Notes: a model not told the origin generated them from the sequence alone. A stretch of DNA of 64,000 nt from Haloplanus salinus (GCF_003336245.1 NZ_QPHM01000001.1:2174113-2238112), one strand, 5' to 3'. Shown: positions 43,084 to 52,363, numbered from the stretch's first letter. Made by a program: numbers and translations.

Positions 43084-43971
43084 ATGACCGACATCATCGA
43101 CGGCAACGCCGTCGCCGCAGAGGTACGCGACGGCCTGTCCGACGCGATGGACACGTTAGACGACGCGGGCGTCACGCCCACGCTCGCCACCGTCCTCATG
43201 AGCGACGACCCGGCGAGCCAGACGTACGTCTCGATGAAACAGCAGGACTGCGAGGAGGTCGGCATCGAGGCCCGCGACGTGGAGATCGAGCCCGACGCCC
43301 CCGCCGAGGAGCTGTTCGACACGGTGGCCGACCTGAACGCCGACCCCGAGGTGAACGGCATCCTCGTTCAGATGCCCGTCCCCGACCACATCGCGGATCG
43401 CGACGTGATCCGCGCCATCGACCCCGCCAAGGACGTGGACGGCTTCCACCCCGAGAACGTCGGCCGCCTCGTCGCCGGCGACCCCGTCTACAAGCCGTGT
43501 ACGCCCCACGGCGTCCTCAAACTCCTCGACGCCGCCGACGTGGAGACGGAGGGGGCCGACGTGGCCGTCGTCGGCCGCTCGAACATCGTCGGCAAACCCC
43601 TCGCGAACCTGCTGATCCAGAAGGCCGACTACGGCAACGCGACGGTGACGGTCTGTCACTCCCGCACCGACGACCTCGCGGAAAAGACCCGCCGGGCCGA
43701 CGTGGTGATCGCCGCCGTGGGCGTCCCGGAACTCGTCGACGGGTCGATGATTTCGGATGGCTCCGTCGTGATCGACGTGGGGGTCAATCGCGTCGAACGC
43801 GACGGCGAGTCCACCCTCGTCGGCGACGTCGACTTCGAGAGCGCGAAGGCGAACGCGAGCGCCATCACGCCAGTCCCCGGCGGCGTCGGCCCGATGACGC
43901 GGGCGATGCTCCTCTACAACACGGTGAAGGCGGCGAGCCGGCAGGCGGACGTGCCGGTGGCTCTCGACTAG
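43084..43971 (+). CDS. folD: FolD bifunctional methylene-THF dehydrogenase/cyclohydrolase
   Basis: The enzyme has 295 residues and converts 5,10-methylene- to 10-formyl-tetrahydrofolate. Landmarks: LMSDDPASQTYVSMKQQDCEEVGI (catalytic Lys in the YVxxK motif), NGILVQMPVPDHI, PAKDVDGFHPENVGRL, CTPHGVLKLL, VVGRSNIVGKPLANLL and ITPVPGGVGPMTRAMLLYNTV. The first ATG in the frame is at 43054-43060, but homology begins at MTDIIDGNAVAAEV. It follows the TnpB nest, which lies upstream of its promoter. Confidence 0.95.
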   Translation: MTDIIDGNAVAAEVRDGLSDAMDTLDDAGVTPTLATVLMSDDPASQTYVSMKQQDCEEVGIEARDVEIEPDAPAEELFDTVADLNADPEVNGILVQMPVPDHIADRDVIRAIDPAKDVDGFHPENVGRLVAGDPVYKPCTPHGVLKLLDAADVETEGADVAVVGRSNIVGKPLANLLIQKADYGNATVTVCHSRTDDLAEKTRRADVVIAAVGVPELVDGSMISDGSVVIDVGVNRVERDGESTLVGDVDFESAKANASAITPVPGGVGPMTRAMLLYNTVKAASRQADVPVALD

Positions 43972-43976
43972 CGCTT

Positions 43977-44008
43977 TCACCGCAACCGCTCACGCGCGCT
44001 CGCCAGCG
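43977..44008. repeat. 32-bp direct repeat, copy 1
   Basis: Identical to 44038-44069, which is the last 10 codons of the next gene. It lies just after the folD stop, 29 bases from the second copy. Confidence 0.85.
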
Positions 44009-44037
44009 TCACGTCGTCGCTGCCGACCGGTCGCCGA

Positions 44038-44739
44038 TCACCGCAACCGCTCACGCGCGCTCGCCAGCGACGACTCCGCCCCCTCCATCAGATACTCCCC
44101 CACCTCGCGGGTCGCCCGCACCAGCGACCCCGCTTCGGTCGGCGACACGTCGCCTTGGAGCGCCTGGATTCGCTTGACGCGTTCGTGGATCGTCCCGAGC
44201 GTCCGCCGCGCCTCGCGGTCGGGATGGTCGTCCAGCCACTCGACGACATCCCGCCGGTAGTCGGCGACGGCGTTCGCGTACGCGAGGCCACGGGCCTCCG
44301 CCCACGCGGGCGGTACGTCCTCCGGCGGCGGTCGCTCGCCGTCGTCGGCGCCACGGAGCAGGGCGAGCAGGTAGCGTTCCTCGCCGTCGGTCGGGTCCCG
44401 CGCCCGCCCGTACAGATCCATCACCTGCAACAGTTCGTGGGCGGCGAGGACGGCGTCGTCAAGGGGTTGGAGGACGCCGCCGTCGACGAAGCCGCGCTTG
44501 CGGACGTACTCGCGCAGGTCGGCTTTACAGTCGTCGACGCGCCCGGCGAGTTCGTCGTCGGCCCACGCCGTCCGGTAGGGGGACAGATCGAGCGTCGCAG
44601 GGGTGTCGGTGTGGAGGTGCCGGTCGTCGACGCCGACGCTCCGAAGGCTCTCGCAGGCCGGGCACGCCACGCTCCCCGTCTCGTAGTACGACCACCGGTG
44701 ACCACACGCCTGACACTCCCGCTGGCCGCGAACCTTCAT
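44038..44739 (-). CDS. zinc-finger protein of the haloarchaeal DUF7117 type
   Basis: The predicted protein has 233 residues. It starts MKVRGQRECQACGHRWSYYETGS and continues VACPACESLRSVGV, giving two CxxC knuckles in a zinc ribbon. The rest is helical: WADDELAGRVDDCKADLREYVRKRGF, DDAVLAAHELLQVMDLYGRA and GTIHERVKRIQALQGDVSP. DUF7117-type proteins are uncharacterised. The ATG at 44739 was preferred to a longer frame. The last 32 bases of the gene are duplicated just beyond its end. Confidence 0.78.
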   Translation of the reverse strand: MKVRGQRECQACGHRWSYYETGSVACPACESLRSVGVDDRHLHTDTPATLDLSPYRTAWADDELAGRVDDCKADLREYVRKRGFVDGGVLQPLDDAVLAAHELLQVMDLYGRARDPTDGEERYLLALLRGADDGERPPPEDVPPAWAEARGLAYANAVADYRRDVVEWLDDHPDREARRTLGTIHERVKRIQALQGDVSPTEAGSLVRATREVGEYLMEGAESSLASARERLR

Positions 44740-44816
44740 AACCGCCGTTGGCCGGGCGGCGACAAAAGACCGACGCTCCGGGGAAGATACAGGGTCGTGG
44801 CGCCACACGCTCACGT

Positions 44817-44963
44817 ATGCGCGACGAAGCCGAGGTTCGCGAGCAGTACGAGTTCCTCAGCGAGCAACTGGACGACGAGGAGATGCGACACGAGGGCGTT
44901 CGGGAACTGTTCACTCACTACAAGCGCGCGCTGGGGTGGGTGCTCGAGGAGGAGCGTATGTAG
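44817..44963 (+). CDS. small conserved-type hypothetical protein
   Basis: The predicted protein has 48 residues: MRDEAEVREQYEFLSEQLDD followed by EEMRHEGVRELFTHYKRALG and WVLEEERM. It is acidic and helical, typical of small haloarchaeal open frames that are conserved but unnamed. It lies in the gap between divergent genes. A hairpin with a T-rich tail follows at 45058. Confidence 0.55.
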   Translation: MRDEAEVREQYEFLSEQLDDEEMRHEGVRELFTHYKRALGWVLEEERM

Positions 44964-45008
44964 CACTGAGGCGGTATCTTTATGCGTAGGGATCACTCAG
45001 TATCTGGT

Positions 45009-45097
45009 GACGCTTCGTCTGGAGGGCCGAAGCGTCAGCGGGGACCAATTCAGGGCGGCAAGCATCCACGCGATTTTCGCGTGGCTTGCTTCCTTTT
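45009..45097 (+). terminator. two hairpins, the second followed by a T-rich run
   Basis: gacgcttcg/cgaagcgtc (45009-45036) is a perfect 9-bp stem. gcaagc-at-ccacgcga/tcgcgtgg-cttgc (45058-45089) is a stronger stem with a four-base loop, followed by ttccttttg. The second fits a terminator for the small + strand gene. They could instead mark a small RNA or mobile-element end. Confidence 0.4.
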
Positions 45098-45157
45098 GCA
45101 CTACGTTCGCCAGCGGCGGCTCCACGATCGCGTGACACGACGCCAGGACAGTCACGG

Positions 45158-46333
45158 CTACGCACCCGTGTCGGCGCCCGTCCCGTCGGTCTCGGCCTCG
45201 CGAGCGGCGCGTCCCTCGCCCGCCCCGACGGTCCCGGGATCGACCGTGTACGGCCTGATCGGTTCCCCATCCAGCAGTTCGGGAAGCACCAGCTGCGCGA
45301 AGTGGACGACCAACACGAGGAGCATCGGCGCGAGGAAGATGCCGTACCAGCCGAAGAGGAGCGGGCCGAAGGTGTACGCGATCATCAGGCTCCCGACGTG
45401 GAGGCTTCGACCGGAGACGTACGGCCGGAGCACCAGGTCGGGGATGGTGTCGACGACGACGAAGGAGATGGCGGCGAAGACGACGACGAACCACAGCCCC
45501 GTCGGATCGTTCAGGGCACCCACGACGGCGAGATAGAGCGCGACCGGCACGTAGACGAGTTTCATGCCGACGATGGGGACGAGACTCGCCACCCCGGCGA
45601 GCAGGCCGACGAGCGCGGCCGCCGGAATCGCCAGTCCCGACGGCGCGTAGACGTTGAGAATCGAGTACGCGAGGACGCCGATGCTCCCCGTCAACACCGC
45701 GTTGAGGATGTTGCCGAAGAAGATGGCTTTGAAATCGCGGTCGACGGCGCGGCTGTAGGCTTCCAACACCCCGCGCTCGTCGCCGAACTTCCGAACCACC
45801 CACCGCGACAGTCGATCACCGTCGCGGAGGAGGTAGAAGGCGAGCGCGAGCATCACGAACAGGTGGACGGCGCCGACGCCGAGAAACGCCACGGTGTCGA
45901 CCGCCGATCCGAGCGAGGAGAGGAGCGACCGGAGCCCCTCGGTGGTGAGATACTGCTCGAAGTCGAGTCGGAGGAGCGTGGCCGGATCGGCGATGCTGTC
46001 GAGTAGCTCTTGATCCACGAGCGGCCACCGCGTCGGATCGAGCGCCCCGCCGTTGACGTACCGCAGGAGTTCGCCGAGCGCGATGCTCAGGGCGTACGCG
46101 ACGAGCCCGAGCGCGGGGAGGGCGAGCGCGAACAGCGAGACGGCGGCGGCGAGGCTCGCCGGCCGGATCACCCGTCGTAACCGCCGGTAGATCGGTCGGG
46201 TGGCGTAGTAGATGAACACGCCGAAGACGAACGTGCCGACGAACCGGTAGGCGACGTAGAGCAGCGCCGCCCCGAGCGTGAGACCGAGACTCCACCAGCC
46301 GAGTCGATACCGGGAGAGTTCGACGGCGGGCAT
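45158..46333 (-). CDS. AI-2E family transporter (TqsA/PerM-like)
   Basis: The protein has 391 residues and about eight spans in the family's three blocks. GLTLGAALLYVAYRFVGTFVFGVFIYYATRPIYRRL is at the start, FKAIFFGNILNAVLTGSIGVLAYSILN in the middle, and LVPIVGMKLVYVPVALYL, VVVDTIPDLVLRPYVSGRSLHVGSL and FGPLLFGWYGIFLAPMLLVLVVHF follow. Substrates in archaea are unknown; bacterial relatives export autoinducer-2 or exchange Na+/H+. ATG at 46333 begins the first membrane block. Confidence 0.9.
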   Translation of the reverse strand: MPAVELSRYRLGWWSLGLTLGAALLYVAYRFVGTFVFGVFIYYATRPIYRRLRRVIRPASLAAAVSLFALALPALGLVAYALSIALGELLRYVNGGALDPTRWPLVDQELLDSIADPATLLRLDFEQYLTTEGLRSLLSSLGSAVDTVAFLGVGAVHLFVMLALAFYLLRDGDRLSRWVVRKFGDERGVLEAYSRAVDRDFKAIFFGNILNAVLTGSIGVLAYSILNVYAPSGLAIPAAALVGLLAGVASLVPIVGMKLVYVPVALYLAVVGALNDPTGLWFVVVFAAISFVVVDTIPDLVLRPYVSGRSLHVGSLMIAYTFGPLLFGWYGIFLAPMLLVLVVHFAQLVLPELLDGEPIRPYTVDPGTVGAGEGRAAREAETDGTGADTGA

Positions 46334-46373
46334 GGTGACGACCCACGCAGGCGGGAGGAAAAAAGCTGCCGCG

Positions 46374-47354
46374 CTACGTCCAGCGGTCCAGCCCGGTCTG
46401 GACCAGCGACGCCTCGATGCGCTCGAAGCCACGTTCGACCTCGTCGGCGTCGACCTCCCACGTTTCGGTCACGTACTCGCGGGCGGCGGGGACGTCCGGG
46501 TCGATGTCGGCGTCGACCGCGTAGTCGTCGGTCACCGGCGGCTCCCGGAAGAGGTCGCGGACCCGGTCGGCGTTCGGCACCTGCCATCCTTCGGCCTCGA
46601 CGGCAGCCCACAGGTCGCCGTGGTCCGCGATCGCTCGGAGCGCCGTCTTCGGCCCGACGCCGTCGACGCCGGGGTTGAAATCCGTTCCACAGAGGACGGC
46701 CACGTCGATCAGTTGCTCCAGCGTGATGTCGTGGCGGGAAAGCGTCGCGTCGAGGTCCATCAGTTCGGGCGTCCCCTTGCTCGTCAGCTGTCGGAGGGTA
46801 CGGGGGGCGCCGAACAGCAGGGTGTCGTAATCTTCGCTCCCGGCGTAGTCGGCGTCACCCCGACGGGCCATGTAGGCCGCCTGTGCCTCTCCCTCCGCGG
46901 GGGCGTCGACGGTCGGCACGTCCAGCAACGCGAGGAGTTCGCGCGTCGTCTTCAGGATGGTGTCGGTCAGGCGTTGGGTGCGGGCTTCGAGGCGGGCGGC
47001 CTCGATGGCGTCGCCACGCTCCTCGGCCTCGGCCCGTCGCTCCTCGGCGCGCTCCCGTTTCTCGCGGCGGTCGGACACCTCAGCCTCCTTCAACTCGGTG
47101 ACGCCGCCGTCGAAGACGAAAACCGGCGTCAGGTCGTGTTCGAAGAACTTGGGAAGCCCCTGGACGACGCCGACGAGGTTCGCTACCTCCTCGCCCGCGC
47201 TCGTCGTGTACACGCCGTCGCTCGTCCACTTGACCGTCGTCGTGAGGTAACGGTACAGCCAGTTGTGCGCGTCGACGGCGACGACGCTGCCCGCCACCTC
47301 GTCCCACGTCACGTCCCGGAGCGCGGCGAGTTGCCGGAGGTCTGCGTTGCCCAT
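46374..47354 (-). CDS. fen: flap endonuclease 1
   Basis: The protein has 326 residues. It removes 5' flaps in replication and repair. [17 protein letters not shown] starts the N domain; [17 protein letters not shown] has the first metal Asp; [12 protein letters not shown] the second. [30 protein letters not shown] carries the Glu/Asp cluster, and [21 protein letters not shown] is the H3TH. The C-terminus VQTGLDRWT resembles a PCNA-binding PIP box. ATG at 47354 is immediately divergent to nothing; the GNAT gene is upstream on the same strand. Confidence 0.95.
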   Translation of the reverse strand: MGNADLRQLAALRDVTWDEVAGSVVAVDAHNWLYRYLTTTVKWTSDGVYTTSAGEEVANLVGVVQGLPKFFEHDLTPVFVFDGGVTELKEAEVSDRREKRERAEERRAEAEERGDAIEAARLEARTQRLTDTILKTTRELLALLDVPTVDAPAEGEAQAAYMARRGDADYAGSEDYDTLLFGAPRTLRQLTSKGTPELMDLDATLSRHDITLEQLIDVAVLCGTDFNPGVDGVGPKTALRAIADHGDLWAAVEAEGWQVPNADRVRDLFREPPVTDDYAVDADIDPDVPAAREYVTETWEVDADEVERGFERIEASLVQTGLDRWT

Positions 47355-47381
47355 CGGCCTCCCGTAGGGCGCGACCGACTT

Positions 47382-47963
47382 TCAACCTCCGGGTTCGGCG
47401 GCGGCCGGTGGATCGACGACCGTCGGCGGCCCCGCGGCCCGCTTCTCGTCGAGGCTGGCCAGCGCCTCGGCGTCGAGGCCACGGTCCCGATACCGGCCGA
47501 GGCCGTCGCGGTAGGCGTCGGCGTCGACGGCGGCGGACCGATCGGCCGGTCGCTCGCAGACGAGTTCGGCGACGCCCGTTTCGGCGCCGGTGAACGCGAA
47601 GCCGGCGCGGTGGGCGGCGACGTAGGCCGCGGGGTTGTTGACGGCGATGCGGACGCGGTCGTACCCTCCGTCGGCGGCACGGGCGGCGACGAAGGCCAAC
47701 AGCTTGGCGCCGATTCCCTCCCCCTGCCGGTCGTCGCGGACGGTCACGTAGCGGATCACGAGGCGGTCGGCGTCGGTGCGGTCGGGGTCGAACGACGCGG
47801 CTGCGAGGAGGTGATCGTCGTACTCGCCGTCCCCTCGCTCCCCGTCACGGACCACCGCCGTCCCCGTCGACCCGCGGACGAACTTGCCGGCGTAGGCGAA
47901 GCGGCGGTAGTCGAGCCGGAGCGTCGGGGCGTCCGGCGGCCACCCGAGGAGGGCGAACTCCAT
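47382..47963 (-). CDS. GNAT family N-acetyltransferase
   Basis: The predicted protein has 193 residues. The acetyl-CoA-binding motif RYVTVRDDRQGEGIGAKLLAFVAARAADGG (Q/RxxGxG/A type) is at about residue 70. VRIAVNNPAAYVAAHRAGFAFTG follows, and the C-terminus is disordered and acidic-Ala-rich. The substrate cannot be told. It precedes fen in the same direction by 27 bases, so they may be cotranscribed. Confidence 0.88.
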   Translation of the reverse strand: MEFALLGWPPDAPTLRLDYRRFAYAGKFVRGSTGTAVVRDGERGDGEYDDHLLAAASFDPDRTDADRLVIRYVTVRDDRQGEGIGAKLLAFVAARAADGGYDRVRIAVNNPAAYVAAHRAGFAFTGAETGVAELVCERPADRSAAVDADAYRDGLGRYRDRGLDAEALASLDEKRAAGPPTVVDPPAAAEPGG

Positions 47964-48019
47964 GGACGGCCTACGCCGTCGACCCAAAAGCCGTTGACGC
48001 TCGGCGTTCCACTCCCGCC

Positions 48020-48622
48020 ATGCACGGACCCGGCGACGTCGCCTTCTTCGACCGCGTCGCACGCCTCTACGACCGCCTCGCGCCGGCGACGAACCCGGAA
48101 TTCCTCTGGGCGGGGTTGGCGCGGGCCGACCGCCCCGTCGAGCGCGTTCTGGACCTCGCCGGCGGGACGGGTCGGGCCGCGCGGGCCATCGCGGCGCCGG
48201 TCGGCCGGATGCGCGCCCCCGAGACGCTCGTCGTCGACGCGTCGCGGGCGATGCTCGCTCACGCCGCCGAGCGGGGGACACCCGCGGTGCGGGGCGACGC
48301 CGGTCGACTCCCCGTTCGAACCGCTGCCGTCGACGCCGTGGTCGTCCTCGACGCGCTCCACCACCTGCCCGACCAGGGGGCGGCGCTCGCCGAGGCGGCA
48401 CGCGTCCTGCGTCCGGGCGGGGTCGTCGTGGTCCGGGAGTTCGACCCGCGGACGCTCCGGGGACGGGCGCTGGTTGCGGCCGAACGCGCCGTCGGCTTCG
48501 GGTCGACGTTTCGTGGGCCGGACGCGTGGGCGGCCGCGCTCGGCGACGCGGGGCTGGCCCCGACGGTCCTCGACCGCGGCTTCGCGTTCACGGTCGTCGG
48601 GAAAAAGCGGGAGAGCCAATAG
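48020..48622 (+). CDS. class I SAM-dependent methyltransferase
   Basis: This protein has 200 residues. Motif I is VERVLDLAGGTGRAARAI, the acidic residue of motif II is VVDASRAMLAHA, and motif IV is VDAVVVLDALHHLPDQ; VLRPGGVVVVREFDPRTL is the post-motif strand. This is the standard small-molecule methyltransferase layout (UbiE/COQ5-like). Substrate unknown. It is followed 21 bases later by a DUF3054 membrane protein. Confidence 0.9.
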   Translation: MHGPGDVAFFDRVARLYDRLAPATNPEFLWAGLARADRPVERVLDLAGGTGRAARAIAAPVGRMRAPETLVVDASRAMLAHAAERGTPAVRGDAGRLPVRTAAVDAVVVLDALHHLPDQGAALAEAARVLRPGGVVVVREFDPRTLRGRALVAAERAVGFGSTFRGPDAWAAALGDAGLAPTVLDRGFAFTVVGKKRESQ

Positions 48623-48643
48623 GCCCCGGGAGCAAGCGCGGAT

Positions 48644-49063
48644 ATGGCACACGCAGTCGCGAACTTCTTCGACCGCCGCCTCGACGGCCGGGCGGCGCCG
48701 CTGGCGGTGGGCGACCTGCTCGTCGTCGCCGTCCTGTTCAGTTGGGGGGCGGTCCACCACAACGGCCTCGCGTTCGTCGTGTCGAATCCCGGCTACCTCG
48801 CGGCCACCATCGCCCCGTTTCTGATCGGGTGGGTGATCGCTGCCCCGCTCCTCGGCGCCTACGCGCCCGGGGCCGCGGAGTCGGCGAAGGCCGCCGTCCC
48901 GCTCGCGCTTCGGTCGTGGCTTCTCGCCGACGCCATCGCGCTTGGGCTCCGGGCGACGCCCTTCGTCGACGGCGGCGTCCAATTGTCCTTCGTCCTCGTC
49001 TCGCTCGGCGTCGGACTGGTCGGTCTCGCCCTCTGGCGGACGCTCTTTTTCAAGCTTCGGTAG
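48644..49063 (+). CDS. DUF3054 family membrane protein
   Basis: The predicted protein has 139 residues and four hydrophobic spans: VGDLLVVAVLFSWGAVHHNG, LAATIAPFLIGWVIAAPLLGAY, VPLALRSWLLADAIALGLRA and FVLVSLGVGLVGLALWRTLFF. The pattern and the D-L-L-V-V-A/G-AxxHH start match DUF3054. Function unknown. It overlaps the convergent MFS gene by 14 bases at the 3' ends. Confidence 0.82.
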   Translation: MAHAVANFFDRRLDGRAAPLAVGDLLVVAVLFSWGAVHHNGLAFVVSNPGYLAATIAPFLIGWVIAAPLLGAYAPGAAESAKAAVPLALRSWLLADAIALGLRATPFVDGGVQLSFVLVSLGVGLVGLALWRTLFFKLR

Positions 49064-50351
49064 CGTCCCGACGCTCGCGGCGGATCAAGAGGAGCGCGAA
49101 CGCCGACGCGACCAGCGCGATGCCCGCGAGCGCCGCGAAGAGGGCACCAGCGTCGCCGTAGGTGAGGATGGCGCCCGCGAGGCCGCCGCCGAGCGCCCCG
49201 ACACCGAAGCCGCCGAGATAGGTGTAGCCGTAGGAGAGCCCACGGGTTCCGGCCGGCGTGTGATCGGCCACGGCCGCCTGATAGAGCGGCTGGGCGGTAA
49301 AGAGGGTGATCCCGAACAGCGCCCCGAAGACGAGTAGGGGGGCGATGCCGAGCGCGGCGACGGGGAGAAAGGCGAGCGCGAGGACGGCGAGGACGCCGAA
49401 GACGGCGGCGATACCGTACTCCGGCGGCAGGCGGTCGGTGAGTTTCCCGCCGACGTACTGGCCGGCGACGCCGACGAGGAGGAGCCCGGCGTAGAAGTAG
49501 CGCTCGGGGTTGAGCGTCCGGCCGCCATCGAGGCCGGGCACGACGGCCGAGAGTGCGATGGGCTCGAAACCGGGGAGCCCCTCCAGCAGGTTCGGAAGGA
49601 AGGTCAACACCCCGCGGTAGAAGAGGCCGTTGGCGATGACGACGACGAAGACGATGGCGAAGGCGCCGACGAAGAGCTGCCGGGACGCCGTGCGGAATTC
49701 GCCGACGGAGTCGACGCCGGTGCCCGCCCGGGAGTCGCCGCCGTCGGCGGCGACGTCCTCGACCCCCGCCGTCTCGTCGAACTCGGCGCGGAGGGCGTAC
49801 AGCCCGGCGACGGCGGCGGGCACGGCGAGCACCAGCGCCACCGTCGTCCAGTCCAAGACGAGCAGGAGCGTCGCGGTGACGAGCGGGCCGAGACCGATAC
49901 CGAGGTTACCGGCGACGCCGTGGTACGCGAAGCCGGTGCCCCGCTCCGTCACGCCCTTACTGATGAGCGTCAGCCCCGCGGGGTGGTAGACGCTGGCCGC
50001 CGCGCCCCACGCGAGGAGCGCGAGCGCCACCACGAGGAGACTCGGGGCGGCGCCGAGGAGGAGGAAAGACCCGGCCATGCCGAACAGGCAGGCGGCGATG
50101 AGCCGACGCGAACCGATGCGGTCGACGACGACGCCACCGGGCAGTGCGCCGAGGCCGAACAGCGCGTAGCCGGCGGTGACGACGGCTCCGAGTGTCGCCT
50201 GCGTGACGCTGATCTCCAGCCCCGCGAGATGGAGGGTGTCGAACTCGGCCAGCCAGATGGACACGAAAATCGGGATGGAAAGTTCGTAGGTGTGGACCAT
50301 CCCGTGGGCGAGCATGACGAGCCCGACGATCGACCGATCGTTACCGTTCAT
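49050..50351 (-). CDS. MFS transporter
   Basis: The predicted protein has 433 residues and twelve spans. The N-terminus RSIVGLVMLAHGMVHTYELSIPIFVSIWL and FGLGALPGGVVVDRIGSRRLIAACLFG (motif A-like) are typical of MFS members related to the Nar/FSR-like group. Substrate unknown. The long cytoplasmic loop (about residues 180-215) is acidic. A TATA-like tttaatt stretch lies about 30 nt upstream of the start. Confidence 0.88.
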   Translation of the reverse strand: MNGNDRSIVGLVMLAHGMVHTYELSIPIFVSIWLAEFDTLHLAGLEISVTQATLGAVVTAGYALFGLGALPGGVVVDRIGSRRLIAACLFGMAGSFLLLGAAPSLLVVALALLAWGAAASVYHPAGLTLISKGVTERGTGFAYHGVAGNLGIGLGPLVTATLLLVLDWTTVALVLAVPAAVAGLYALRAEFDETAGVEDVAADGGDSRAGTGVDSVGEFRTASRQLFVGAFAIVFVVVIANGLFYRGVLTFLPNLLEGLPGFEPIALSAVVPGLDGGRTLNPERYFYAGLLLVGVAGQYVGGKLTDRLPPEYGIAAVFGVLAVLALAFLPVAALGIAPLLVFGALFGITLFTAQPLYQAAVADHTPAGTRGLSYGYTYLGGFGVGALGGGLAGAILTYGDAGALFAALAGIALVASAFALLLIRRERRDATEA

Positions 50352-50543
50352 ACATCGACTTACGACGCGACCAGATTTAATTCCTTTTGCCCTCAGATTG
50401 AAATATAATCATCTTCCGTGGCGGATCCTCGTCACCGACTGAAAACTTATGAAATGGTTTGGAAGATGTACCACGCATTATCTTCGATACCTATGAGAAA
50501 AGATTATATGGCCCCCACGAAAATTATCGTGCGGGTGGCACAC

Positions 50544-50783
50544 ATGCTCGACTACTACGACTACGTCCTCGGTTTCGTCCCCCTCGCCCTCGTCGGAATC
50601 ACCGCCGTCCTGCGGGCGGCCGGCGTCGACCTCCTGATCGCCGTTCCCGTCGGCGCGGCCGCGGCGAGTCTCGCCGTCGGACACGCGCTTTTCGTCAACG
50701 GGCCAGTCGCCGGTCCCGCCGATGGCGCGCCCGTCCACTCGACAGCGTCGACGACCGACCGCTCGCGGTTCAACGCCGACTGA
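50544..50783 (+). CDS. small membrane protein, hypothetical
   Basis: The predicted protein has 79 residues with two spans, YDYVLGFVPLALVGITAVLRA and LLIAVPVGAAAASLAVGHALFV, then a Ser/Thr-rich polar tail. Longer starts (for example ATG at 50509) are possible. An AT-rich promoter-like gattatatgg lies about 40 nt before the chosen ATG. No family is recognised. Confidence 0.65.
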   Translation: MLDYYDYVLGFVPLALVGITAVLRAAGVDLLIAVPVGAAAASLAVGHALFVNGPVAGPADGAPVHSTASTTDRSRFNAD

Positions 50784-50868
50784 GCCGCTATCCCCGATTG
50801 TCGTGGAAATCGCCTCGAAAGAAACGTCTGACGAAGGTATAATATCCTTCGGGAAGTCGTCGTAAGGT

Positions 50869-51315
50869 ATGGTGAAGAGCACCGTTCGGTTTCCCGAGTC
50901 CGTCGTCGGCGAAATCGAAGCGCTGGTCGAGGACGGCCGCTTCGAGAGCAAGTCCGAGTTCTACCGGTTCTCGACGGACTACGTCCTGAATCAGGTGCTC
51001 GACGACTACGAACCGGAAACCATCGACTACCGCGAGATCAAAGCCGAGGTGATGCCGGAGCGTGAGCGGACGCTGGGGACCGACGACCCCGATGGGGGAC
51101 CCCCGTTCCTCGAATCGGTGTCGTTCGTCCGGAAGCTGGCGCTCCGGGGTAAGTTCGACGACGCCGAGGACTTCATCGACCACCAGTACGCCGCCGGGGA
51201 CCGGCACGCCATCCTCTTAGAAGAGATTCTGCGGCTCTACCGCTCCGACCGGCGGCGGCGGGGTGCGCCCGTCGAGCGCGAGTCGCAGCGACCGGAGTTC
51301 GACGACCGGCGCTGA
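50869..51315 (+). CDS. ribbon-helix-helix (CopG-type) DNA-binding protein with long C-terminus
   Basis: The predicted protein has 148 residues. The first 45 form a ribbon-helix-helix: MVKSTVRFPESVVGEIEALVEDG (strand and helix) and RFESKSEFYRFSTDYVLNQVL. The remaining 100 are acidic and basic, with FVRKLALRGKFDDAEDFIDHQY and an Arg-rich end. Long RHH proteins of this type include cell-division regulators (CdrL-like) in haloarchaea; that is one possibility, not a call. A TATA-like stretch lies about 30 nt upstream (gaaggtataatatcc). Confidence 0.8.
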   Translation: MVKSTVRFPESVVGEIEALVEDGRFESKSEFYRFSTDYVLNQVLDDYEPETIDYREIKAEVMPERERTLGTDDPDGGPPFLESVSFVRKLALRGKFDDAEDFIDHQYAAGDRHAILLEEILRLYRSDRRRRGAPVERESQRPEFDDRR

Positions 51316-51357
51316 CGACGGGCCACACTATAACTATCCGCCGCTCACAGTGGGCGT

Positions 51358-52359
51358 ATGACCGACACCCTGTTCCTCTCGAGCGACGACGTCGCCGGCC
51401 TCGCGACGCCCGCGGAGTACGTCGACGCCGTGCGCGAGGGCTACCGACAGCGCGGCGAGGGCGCCCCCGCCGAGCCCCGGACCGCCCTCTACAACGACGC
51501 CCCGCCCGGACTCTTCACCTCCTACGCCGCCGTCCTCCCCGACACCGGCGTGATGGGCGGGTACATGTATTCGGCGGGCTTCGGCGCGGGCGACGCGTGG
51601 TTCGTCACGCCGCTGTTCGACGCCGACTCCGGCGAACCGCTCGCGCTGATCGACGGGGCGAGCATGAACCCGTTCAAGACGGGCGCTGCGGGCGCCGTCG
51701 GCGTCGACGCCCTCGCTCGCCCCGACGCGTCGGCCGTCGCCGTCTTCGGGTCGGGCCCGCAGGCCCGCGGCCAGCTCCGCGCCGTCGACGTCGTCCGCGA
51801 CGTGGAGACGGTGTGGGTCTACTCCCCCACCAAATCGAGCCGCGAGTCGTTCGCGGGGGAGATGGACCGTGCCCTCGACGCGAGCGTCGCCGCCGTCTCC
51901 TCCAGCGCCGCGGCCGTCGAGGGCGCCGACGTGGTGATCACCGCCACGAACTCCCCGGAACCGGTCTTCGACGGCGACCTCCTGGAGCCCGGTGCACACG
52001 TCACCGCGATGGGGCAGTACCACCCCGAGAAACGCGAACTCGACGACACGGCGGTCGCGCGGTCGACGTACGTGGTCGACCTGCGCGGCCGACTGGAGGC
52101 GGACGCCGGCGCCTACATCCACGCCGTCGACGCCGGCGCCGTCGACGCGGACCACTGTCACGCCGAACTCGGCGAGGTGGTCGTCGGCGCCGCGGACGGC
52201 CGCACCGACCCCGACGAGATAACGGTCTTCGACAGCGGCGGGACGGGCATCGAGACGACGGCGGGCGCCGCCCTGGTCTACGAGAAGGCGCGCGAGGCGG
52301 GGCTGGGACGGTCCATCGACTTCGCCCCCGCGAGCGACGCGTTGACCGGGCGGGAGTAG
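51358..52359 (+). CDS. ornithine cyclodeaminase/mu-crystallin family protein
   Basis: The predicted protein has 333 residues. NAD-binding landmarks are SAVAVFGSGPQARGQLRAVDVV and ADVVITATNSPEPVFDGDLLEPGAHVTAMG. The substrate-binding start is FLSSDDVAGLATPAEYVDAVREGYR. Relatives act as ornithine cyclodeaminase, archaeal alanine dehydrogenase or ketimine reductase, so the reaction is uncertain. It is probably monocistronic, with the gene to the right on the opposite strand. Confidence 0.87.
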   Translation: MTDTLFLSSDDVAGLATPAEYVDAVREGYRQRGEGAPAEPRTALYNDAPPGLFTSYAAVLPDTGVMGGYMYSAGFGAGDAWFVTPLFDADSGEPLALIDGASMNPFKTGAAGAVGVDALARPDASAVAVFGSGPQARGQLRAVDVVRDVETVWVYSPTKSSRESFAGEMDRALDASVAAVSSSAAAVEGADVVITATNSPEPVFDGDLLEPGAHVTAMGQYHPEKRELDDTAVARSTYVVDLRGRLEADAGAYIHAVDAGAVDADHCHAELGEVVVGAADGRTDPDEITVFDSGGTGIETTAGAALVYEKAREAGLGRSIDFAPASDALTGRE

Positions 52360-52363
52360 TCGG

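Noticed and set aside
50418..50543. Longer start for the small membrane protein (ATG at 50418)
   Set aside because: The extra N-terminal part crosses the AT-rich promoter-like stretch and has no conserved feature.
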